A stretch of DNA of 38,418 nucleotides from an uncultured Pirellulaceae bacterium (GTDB lineage: Bacteria > Planctomycetota > Planctomycetia > Pirellulales > Pirellulaceae). Both the position numbers and the translations under genes were made by a program. The stretch spans positions 1-38,418 of the forward strand of contig CALLUY010000188.1 in assembly GCA_938010615.1 (NCBI GenBank). Direction: 5' to 3'. Within the stretch, counting starts at the first letter, position 1. Every line of letters starts with the position of its first letter. The notes beneath the pieces are model-generated. The model was not told where the DNA came from, did not search any database, and worked only from the letters and a program-made list of their open reading frames with translations. Positions 33,001-38,418 of the stretch are shown here, in pieces.

Positions 33001-33734
33001 TCGCGGAAAAGCCCTCGCTTTACTACACGATGTGGAAATGGATTGGCGACGACGCACTTTACGAAGCGTTCGAATCCGATTTCTTCGATGCTTCAACTCC
33101 GGGAGAAGTGCGAGAATCATTTGTGCACTACCTGTCACCGGCGTTCGACGTCGATTATCGCCGTGGTGGAGGAGGCTCGGCGAAATCCGGTTACAACACG
33201 CCGAGCAGGCGAACCCAAGCCATCCGAATTCTTACGAAAGCGATTTCTGAGATATTCGATTCCGAGAAACCGAACCTCGAATTCGATTCTTACGAGGAAA
33301 TCTGGTTTGACGAAAATCGTGTTGTTAATACGACAAAGAATAAAAATGGAGAAATGTTTTGGGAGGACAAAGCGGGAAGGCTTCAAACATTCAAACCCGA
33401 GAATGCTCAACAAATTCAAGGTCGAGCTGCAGTCGTACGGCACCTTCTCACGAAGCTCTGCCAATACATTTCTGATGAAACTTTGCTAAAGAAAGACCGC
33501 GAATTGGTGCGCAGTTTCATCAAAGAACTGACATCCAACAAAGAACTCAAGGCGTTCGAAAACCGCGAAGAACTCGAGGAATTGCAAATCGTACAAGATC
33601 TGAAAACCCTCAACGACATTGCAATTGGGACAGCAAAGGTTCATAAATTTAGCCACTTCGCTACTAAACAGACTTCCGGGCCATTTGGAGGGGGACGCGG
33701 ATTCGGTGGTGGGGGAGGAGGCGGTGTGTTTTAG
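30009..33734 (+). CDS. Membrane Ser/Thr protein kinase with zinc finger and large C-terminal region
   Basis: The 1241-residue protein starts MNRTNNSDCPDQQTLLQFIQ; an ATG 24 bases upstream is an alternative. Cys9, His34, Cys38 and Cys41 form an anti-sigma-like zinc finger (HLSDCEVC). The kinase domain spans about 128-390: glycine loop GAGGTGVVF (139-147), Lys161 in ALKV, HRDIKPAN (252-259), DFG (273-275), GTPNFMSPE activation segment. All catalytic residues are present. A transmembrane helix (about 429-447) precedes an outside part with two SH3-like repeats (about 557-718). A helical stretch, a HEAT-like region and a Gly-rich tail (FGGGRGFGGGGGG) follow. It pairs with the sigma factor just upstream. 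The stimulus is unknown. Confidence 0.93.
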   Translation: MNRTNNSDCPDQQTLLQFIQGRLDPPKLTDCESHLSDCEVCHETLRGLDTSDTLSQHVSDALRNAKPVENISDTQAIDGLMQRLLQPNPSRSSSIKKSSADAEIMADRAAEVLRCIEPPAIGDESLGRLGDYELLRLIGAGGTGVVFMAKDRTLDRMVALKVLRPSLGALARDRFIAEAKLAASIEHDNIVTIYQIGQQDRLAFIAMQWLPGETLEARLIRESGPLHENTIREFVAQIASGLSAAHARQLIHRDIKPANIWICEEDDRIKILDFGLARVTDEDSSFTQTGMLAGTPNFMSPEQARGLELDSRSDLFSLGCVMYQMLTGKLPFSAPTILATLQTIQSESPQPPIAANADCDADLSDLTMSLLEKLPGNRLESAQTLVTCLQHDRSRWPQSVATVSGKAPAVDITPKPSTSSARSPSTGLRWLAAGLVGLVSTAAWLMAPQIFRIATNQGELVIETSDENIKVQVLENGDLVRVLDASTKDSFDIQSGEYTFNVVSDDNQSEFEVTPKSVKMTRGGRQLVTVTISEAKAKETVENGTRSTSDSNTTVFPYEAFAAKGSTSVYGLNAETAKTTGFLDKGEKVEVYKQTDDGWCAIKPPEGSFSFLKKSAVSRLGGGGEIATVSVDRTRVWVGTLSMITPIDNWNPIRHSSATTHSGDLVSQVELNKGDRVSITAEVHIPVRVGNNVSFNAYYQIEPPAGEFRWVRKSDLKTIIDNVATADPILEKETALVNSAEAADKLEKQKIIELFRNADTPEKRQQALDVTIATLNVQRDVLVDRLGTGHPKVQEFDSQIASLRKNFEPFVSKNETPIYGGQDFDQWLRIAKTDREPKTVADAIAACGVLAEGEQKERFLDHFRYLIRQHGNASGNVLNGDGPNTISTTYFAGFIKAIKQLEPEEVVAFIQNEMEFGNERSLGFCSRLFYNDFYEAVQKAVTFRKIVELDANPMLRRICDNQLKVDLNLRSFLEIGSTGVKVSADTSLCKKVIESVEIAEKPSLYYTMWKWIGDDALYEAFESDFFDASTPGEVRESFVHYLSPAFDVDYRRGGGGSAKSGYNTPSRRTQAIRILTKAISEIFDSEKPNLEFDSYEEIWFDENRVVNTTKNKNGEMFWEDKAGRLQTFKPENAQQIQGRAAVVRHLLTKLCQYISDETLLKKDRELVRSFIKELTSNKELKAFENREELEELQIVQDLKTLNDIAIGTAKVHKFSHFATKQTSGPFGGGRGFGGGGGGGVF

Positions 33735-33768
33735 GACATGCAGTTCACAGGCCAGAGGGCTATGCCAC
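33735..33768. repeat. Half of palindromic repeat family A filling a convergent gap
   Basis: The 34 bases between the kinase stop and the convergent DUF1501 stop carry the right arm of family A (TTCACAGGCCAGAGGGCTAT followed by GCCAC). The final C of the arm is the first base of the opposite stop codon. No left arm is present. Confidence 0.75.
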
Positions 33769-35196
33769 CTACGATAACAAATCTTTCACCACATGGCCGT
33801 GAACATCGGTCAACCGAAAGTCGCGACCGGCGTGATGGTAAGTCAACCGTTCATGATCAAAACCCATCGTGTGCAGAATCGTTGCCTGAAGATCATGAAC
33901 GTGAACTTTTTTGTCGACAATGTGAAAGCCAAATTCGTCGGTGGCGCCGTAAGACATCCCGCCTTTGATTCCGCCGCCGGCCATCCACATTGAAAACGCT
34001 TGCGGATGATGATCTCGACCAGCTTTGCGACCGAGAGCCGGATTCGTTTCCACCATCGGGGTTCGTCCGAACTCGCCGCCCCAAATGACCAGCGTGCTGT
34101 CCAGCAACCCAGTTCGCTTCAAATCCTGAATCAACGCAGCACTTCCTTGGGCAGTCTGACCACATTTTTCTTTCGTGCTACCTTCGACGTCACTGTGCGC
34201 GTCCCAGCCGGAATGATAAATGTTGATAAAGCGAACACCACGCTGAACCATTCGACGAGCCAGCAAACAGGCTCTTGCAAATGACGGCTTGCCGGGATCG
34301 CAACCGTAGAGATCAATCGTTTCCTTGCTCTCGTCACTAAAGTCCATCAACTCCGGCGCCGATGTTTGCAGCCTAGCCGCCATTTCAAAAGAGCTCATCC
34401 GAGTCGCGATTTCCGGATCGCCGACCACGCCAAGCCGTTGCTGATTGAGCTTTGAAATTAGATCAAACGTGTCTTGCTGAACATCTGCACTGAATTTTTC
34501 CGGAGTCCCAACGTTCAGAATCGGAGTCGATCCATTTCGAAATCGAACGCCCGTGTAGAGCGTCGGTAAAAATCCGCTGGACCAGAGCGACGTTCCTCCG
34601 CTGACTCCGGCACCTGTGTTCATAACAACGAACGCTGGAAGATTTTCCGTTTCAGCACCCAACCCATACAGCGCCCACGACCCGAGGCTAGGCCGTCCCG
34701 GCTGCGAAAATCCGGTGTTCAGGAAAAGCTGCCCGGGAGCATGATTGAATTGGTCGGTGGTCACCGATTTGATCACGCAAATATCATCCGCAACCGCGCC
34801 CAGCGGTGCCAACGGAGAGCCCAACGAAAGGCCTGACTTTCCATATTTCGCAAATTTGAAACGAGGCCCCAGAACGGCGGCATCGGGCTGAATGAAAGCG
34901 TAACGCTGATCGCCGATGATCGATTTGGGTAACGGCTTGCCTTCGAGTTTCGTCAGCGTTGGTTTTTCGTCGAATAGTTCAAGCTGACTTGGTGCTCCGG
35001 CCATGAAGAGGTGGATCACGGCTTTGGCTGTCGGAGGAAAATGTGGCTTTTTGGGAGAGAGCGGATGTTCCTGAGTCGCTCCGCTTGCAGTTGACGACAT
35101 GCCATTGGCCAACAGTCCTGCCGCAGCGATCTTGCCGATTCCAATACCGCAATCCTTGAAGAAATGACGGCGAGCAATGTTGTTTGATTGACTCAT
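33769..35196 (-). CDS. DUF1501 family exported protein
   Basis: The 475-residue protein has a twin-arginine-like leader (NIARRHFFKDCGIGIGKIAAAG) and the DUF1501 body: AVIHLFMAGAPSQLELFDEKPTL, FAKYGKSGLSLGSPLAPLGAV, HAPGQLFLNTGFSQPGRPSLGSW, RFINIYHSGWDAHSDVEGS, VIWGGEFGRTPMVE, GRDHHPQAFSMWMAGGGIKGG. The family is structurally related to sulfatases/alkaline phosphatases, and conserved His/Asp residues (GWDAH, GRDHHP) could bind metal. In Planctomycetes it is nearly always encoded next to a DUF1549/DUF1553 cytochrome protein, as here. A joint role in polysaccharide breakdown has been suggested but not proven. It lies 88 bases downstream of its partner, with a family B palindrome in the gap. Confidence 0.93.
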   Translation of the reverse strand: MSQSNNIARRHFFKDCGIGIGKIAAAGLLANGMSSTASGATQEHPLSPKKPHFPPTAKAVIHLFMAGAPSQLELFDEKPTLTKLEGKPLPKSIIGDQRYAFIQPDAAVLGPRFKFAKYGKSGLSLGSPLAPLGAVADDICVIKSVTTDQFNHAPGQLFLNTGFSQPGRPSLGSWALYGLGAETENLPAFVVMNTGAGVSGGTSLWSSGFLPTLYTGVRFRNGSTPILNVGTPEKFSADVQQDTFDLISKLNQQRLGVVGDPEIATRMSSFEMAARLQTSAPELMDFSDESKETIDLYGCDPGKPSFARACLLARRMVQRGVRFINIYHSGWDAHSDVEGSTKEKCGQTAQGSAALIQDLKRTGLLDSTLVIWGGEFGRTPMVETNPALGRKAGRDHHPQAFSMWMAGGGIKGGMSYGATDEFGFHIVDKKVHVHDLQATILHTMGFDHERLTYHHAGRDFRLTDVHGHVVKDLLS

Positions 35197-35220
35197 GGTT
35201 CTGTTTCGATTGGTGTAAAC

Positions 35221-35279
35221 CGTAGCACGGTGGTCCCCACCGTATTTAGCATATTTACGGTGGAGACCACCGAGCTACG
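35221..35279. repeat. Palindromic repeat family B (copy 3)
   Basis: CGTAGCACGGTGGTCCCCAC and GTGGAGACCACCGAGCTACG are near-perfect reverse complements around an AT-rich loop. The element nearly fills the 88-base gap between the PSD1 protein gene and the DUF1501 gene, which are read in the same direction. Confidence 0.85.
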
Positions 35280-35284
35280 TTTTG

Positions 35285-38215
35285 TTAGTTCTTGGTAATC
35301 GCTTCATCAAGGCAAAGCAGCACTCGCGCGAGCGCCGTGAAACCGGAATGTTTTTGATAAAACGCACTTAATGATTCGAGTTCACTGTCCGTGGGTTGTC
35401 GTGTCATCAACCAACGGAATCCCGCAACAATTTTCGCTTCTTCGCTTCCTTCGAACGCTTCCATTCGTTTTCCCAACGCCTCAGCAATTTCGACGAACAT
35501 CGGATCGTTCATTAACGTCAGTGCTTGAAGCGGAGTATTTGAAACGTCGCGTCGCGCCAAACAGGATTCTCCTGATGAAGCGTCGAAAGTTGTAAACATT
35601 GCAAATGGCGCCGTCCGTTTTTGATACGTGTATACGCTGCGACGAAATCGATCGGGACCTTCGCTGGTCTTCCACTTTGATTGGCTGTAGTTCGCTGCGG
35701 CGCCTTCTGGCTGCGGAGGTCGGACAGGCGGTCCGTACATTTTATCGACCAACAGCCCCGACGCTGCCAATCCCGAGTCGCGGATGATTTCGGCTTCAAG
35801 GCGCTTGCGAGGAAAGCGTTGCAGCAACCGTTCCGCTTTGGTGCTCGGTTGATCATAATTGGATGACTGCTGATAACTTTTGCTCGTCACGATCAGACGA
35901 TGTAGTTTCTTGATCGACCATTCTTGATCCATCAGCTCAACCGCCAACCAATCCAACAGTTCCGGGTGGCTTGGCGAAGCACCTTGCATGCCAAAGTCAT
36001 CCAATGTCGGCACGATCCCTGTTCCAAAAAATGCGGCCCACTGTCGATTGGCAACCACGCGTGCGGCCAACGGATTTTCCCGCGACACCAACCAACGCGC
36101 GAACTCGAGACGATTGGTCGGCAACGATTGATTTTCAGTATCGAAAATTGCGTCCGGCAGTCGCGGTACCGCCTCGTGTTTCGGTTGCGTGTATTCGCCG
36201 CGATGGTGCACAAAAGTCTTTCGGGAAAACTCAGGTGACCGCTCACGCATGACCAATGTCGATCGTCCTTGCAATGGATGCAGCAATTTGCGAATCGCGT
36301 CAGCCTGTTTTCCAACTTCCTTCGACTGCATCAGGAAAGTTTGCTCAGCGTCGCGGTCTTCGACATCCTTGGAAAGCAACGTTGCCGAAAGAGATTTGCC
36401 CGCATGAGCGACGCTGACGCGAAATTTCCCCAGCGAGCTTGCGAAGTGTCGTCCGAACTTCATCGTCAAAGTGAACGCTTCGCCAAGTGGCAGTTTCTCT
36501 TTGAAGTTGAAAACAGCGACGTTGCGAAATCCGCTGCGTCCGGCGATTGACCAGCCAGACTGAACGTCGCCATCAATCGACATTTCCGCTCCGATTCCCT
36601 TGCCGCCAAATGCATTGCCAGCGTAGGTGGACGATGCGGAGATCCATGGAATTGCTTTGCCGTCGGACGATGTCGCCTCAATTTCCGTCAGATAAAAATC
36701 GCCGTGTTTTCCTTCGTAGTACGTCAGTCCCGGACCGCCTTGTGGCAGTCGTTTGTCTGGCAACACCTGGAGGCGAATCGCGCTGACCGGTTGCTTCATT
36801 GCCGGGAAATTCAATTCGTAAACGTCGGATTTTGTCGTATCGCCAACCGCGAAAATGATTCCGTCAGCTTCCTGAGTCAAATGCGGCATGTTCGCCGACA
36901 TCGACTCGGGAACAATCGTTTGCCAATCAACAAAGTTGGCTTTCTGTTGTTCTAACCAAGCATTGAAGGCTGTTTCGAATTCAGGTTCCTTTTTCTCTTC
37001 GGTTGATTTTGGCCAATGCGATTTTAGTTCGGCCAGCAACGCATCGGCTTGTTCGCGATTCTTCTCCACAGATGCGCTCGTCAGAAAAAGTTCAGGTTCG
37101 TCTGCGTTGTTCAAATAGGCCATCATGCCGAAGTAATCATCGTGCGTGATCGGATCAAACTTATGCGTGTGGCATTGAGCACAACCGGTCGTCAGACCAA
37201 GCCACGTCGCGCCCGTTGTGGCAACTCGGTCCGTCATGGCATGGTATCGAAACTCGAGCGGATCGATGCCGCCTTCTTCGTTGAGCATCGTGTTGCGATG
37301 AAAGCCGGTGGCAACCAATTGAGCCTCCGTTGCTCCGGGCAACATATCACCAGCAAGTTGCTCAACGGAAAACTGATCGAATGGCATGTCGTCATTGATC
37401 GCCCGAATCACCCAATCGCGATACGGCCAAATATTTCGATCACGATCTTTCTCGTACCCATTGGTGTCCGCGTACCGCGCAAGATCAAGCCACTTTCGAG
37501 CCCAACGTTCTCCGTAACGTGGCGATTGAAGCAGTTCGTCAACGATGGATCCATAGTTGGTCTGCGTCGGATCGTCGATGAACCGCTTGGCTTGTTCGAT
37601 CGTTGGAGGCAAGCCAATCAAATCGAGGTACAGGCGTCGAATCAGTATCGCGGGTTTCGCTTGCGGCGACCGCTTCCATTCGTTAGCGCTGAGTTTTCGG
37701 TCAATAAAATAGTCAACCGGATGCGTTTCGGCAGGCACATCAACTTTCGTTGGTAGCTCGAAAGCCCAATGACTTTCGTAAACGGCGCCATCCTCAATCC
37801 AGCTCTTCAAAACAGTACGCTTCTTGGCGGTCAGCGGTTTGTTGTGGCTCGGCGGCGGCATGACGGTGTCTTCGTCGTCCGAGTTGATTCGTTCGAGCAG
37901 TTCATCCCAGTCGACGTCGCCTTCAACGTCCAGCCGCAGATCTGCTTCTCGTTTTTCTTCGTCTGGGCCGTGGCATGCGTAGCAGTGGTTCGAAAGAATC
38001 GGTCTGACTGCATCATTAAAAGAAACCTGACCGACAAGCACTTCGGTTAACGAAAAAACTTGAACGGTCACCGCAGCAGCGAAAACAAGAACCGTGTTTT
38101 TCAGCAAAGAGTACGAATCACTTTTGAACAAACTGGCCACTAAGAGTTCTTCCGAAGGGATAACAGCCTCTTCATTGTACCCAAAACTTCGAGGATCCCG
38201 ACCGTTTAGTTGCAC
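35285..38215 (-). CDS. PSCyt1-DUF1549-DUF1553 (PSD1) cytochrome-domain protein
   Basis: The 976-residue protein has an N-terminal hydrophobic segment (about 38-60, LLKNTVLVFAAAVTVQVFSL), so it is probably exported or anchored. PSCyt1 heme-type motif CYACHG lies at 78-83 with DEEKREADLRLD after it. DUF1549 (PSCyt2) starts near 168 (VDYFIDRKLSANEWKRSP, RRLYLDLIGLPPTIEQA) and contains a second CAQCH motif (345-349). DUF1553 (PSD1) forms the C-terminal third: NPLAARVVANRQWAAFFGTGIV, FGMQGASPSHPELLDWLAVEL, SKSYQQSS, RKRLEAEIIRD, DVSNTPLQALTLMNDPMFVE. This three-domain protein is a planctomycete hallmark with unknown biochemical function. It probably forms a transcription unit with the DUF1501 gene downstream. 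Confidence 0.94.
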   Translation of the reverse strand: MQLNGRDPRSFGYNEEAVIPSEELLVASLFKSDSYSLLKNTVLVFAAAVTVQVFSLTEVLVGQVSFNDAVRPILSNHCYACHGPDEEKREADLRLDVEGDVDWDELLERINSDDEDTVMPPPSHNKPLTAKKRTVLKSWIEDGAVYESHWAFELPTKVDVPAETHPVDYFIDRKLSANEWKRSPQAKPAILIRRLYLDLIGLPPTIEQAKRFIDDPTQTNYGSIVDELLQSPRYGERWARKWLDLARYADTNGYEKDRDRNIWPYRDWVIRAINDDMPFDQFSVEQLAGDMLPGATEAQLVATGFHRNTMLNEEGGIDPLEFRYHAMTDRVATTGATWLGLTTGCAQCHTHKFDPITHDDYFGMMAYLNNADEPELFLTSASVEKNREQADALLAELKSHWPKSTEEKKEPEFETAFNAWLEQQKANFVDWQTIVPESMSANMPHLTQEADGIIFAVGDTTKSDVYELNFPAMKQPVSAIRLQVLPDKRLPQGGPGLTYYEGKHGDFYLTEIEATSSDGKAIPWISASSTYAGNAFGGKGIGAEMSIDGDVQSGWSIAGRSGFRNVAVFNFKEKLPLGEAFTLTMKFGRHFASSLGKFRVSVAHAGKSLSATLLSKDVEDRDAEQTFLMQSKEVGKQADAIRKLLHPLQGRSTLVMRERSPEFSRKTFVHHRGEYTQPKHEAVPRLPDAIFDTENQSLPTNRLEFARWLVSRENPLAARVVANRQWAAFFGTGIVPTLDDFGMQGASPSHPELLDWLAVELMDQEWSIKKLHRLIVTSKSYQQSSNYDQPSTKAERLLQRFPRKRLEAEIIRDSGLAASGLLVDKMYGPPVRPPQPEGAAANYSQSKWKTSEGPDRFRRSVYTYQKRTAPFAMFTTFDASSGESCLARRDVSNTPLQALTLMNDPMFVEIAEALGKRMEAFEGSEEAKIVAGFRWLMTRQPTDSELESLSAFYQKHSGFTALARVLLCLDEAITKN

Positions 38216-38418
38216 TTACGTCTAACTAGTGTCTGTCTGGAAACTACTTCGAGTCTAAATTTTGCGAGTCATCAAGTCGGATTTTTAGCTGAATTTTACC
38301 AGGGATTTTGCTGAGTGGTCGAGCTTGGCTGATTTTCATTGCGTCAGCGCGTACCGGTAGCCGCAGTCGTTCGGTCGATTGAATTGTGTGACGGCTCAAC
38401 CAGCCTTCTTGCGTTTTG

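Noticed and set aside
37049-37756. 235-codon plus-strand frame opposite the PSD1 protein
   Set aside because: Antisense to conserved DUF1549 sequence; no recognisable motif.

Overview
The window looks like a chromosomal segment of a planctomycete, most likely Pirellulaceae or a close relative. The phylum call rests on gene families that are strongly enriched there: a DUF1549/DUF1553 cytochrome-domain protein paired with a DUF1501 protein, two glucose/sorbosone-dehydrogenase-like propellers fused to cytochrome c domains, and an ECF sigma factor next to a very large membrane Ser/Thr kinase with an N-terminal zinc finger. Short palindromic repeats between and inside genes include the arm that reads YKPEAQASG, which I recall as common in Rhodopirellula-like genomes. 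Genus cannot be fixed from this sequence.

Layout. 1-5240 (minus strand) is a menaquinone operon transcribed menG(ubiE)-menF-menD-menH, followed by menB, which runs off the left edge. Its genes overlap or nearly abut, except for a repeat-filled gap between menH and menB. 5495-5758 (minus) is a small lipoprotein. 6064-11753 (plus) holds an esterase/beta-propeller fusion, comB, glyS and a zinc-ribbon protein of unknown role. 11802-14750 (minus) is a secreted propeller/tri-heme protein. After a roughly 700-base gap, 15443-19278 (plus) carries an adenylating ligase, a CoA-acylating-type aldehyde dehydrogenase and an iron alcohol dehydrogenase. Together these could reduce a carboxylic acid through acyl-CoA and aldehyde to an alcohol. 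A secreted VOC protein, a PQQ-repeat propeller and an EamA transporter follow on the same strand.

22176-23916 (minus) has an OafA-type acyltransferase and infA. 24090-25481 (plus) is an APC amino-acid permease. 25731-28919 (minus) has a 29-residue very basic protein, yaaA and a second propeller/cytochrome protein. 29128-33734 (plus) is the sigma factor and kinase pair. 33769-38215 (minus) is the DUF1501 and PSD1/cytochrome pair. The last 200 bases show nothing I can assign.

The most distinctive non-coding signal is a set of at least five dispersed palindromic repeat families (called A, B, C, D and F here) plus a 135-bp MITE-like element (E). They sit in gaps between genes, abut stop codons, supply the menH stop codon, encode nine residues of MenD, and are nested in one another at 10401-10645. 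I see no tRNA, rRNA, CRISPR array, phage or transposase gene. Many starts here lack a clear Shine-Dalgarno sequence, so several start choices rest on signal peptides or family length.
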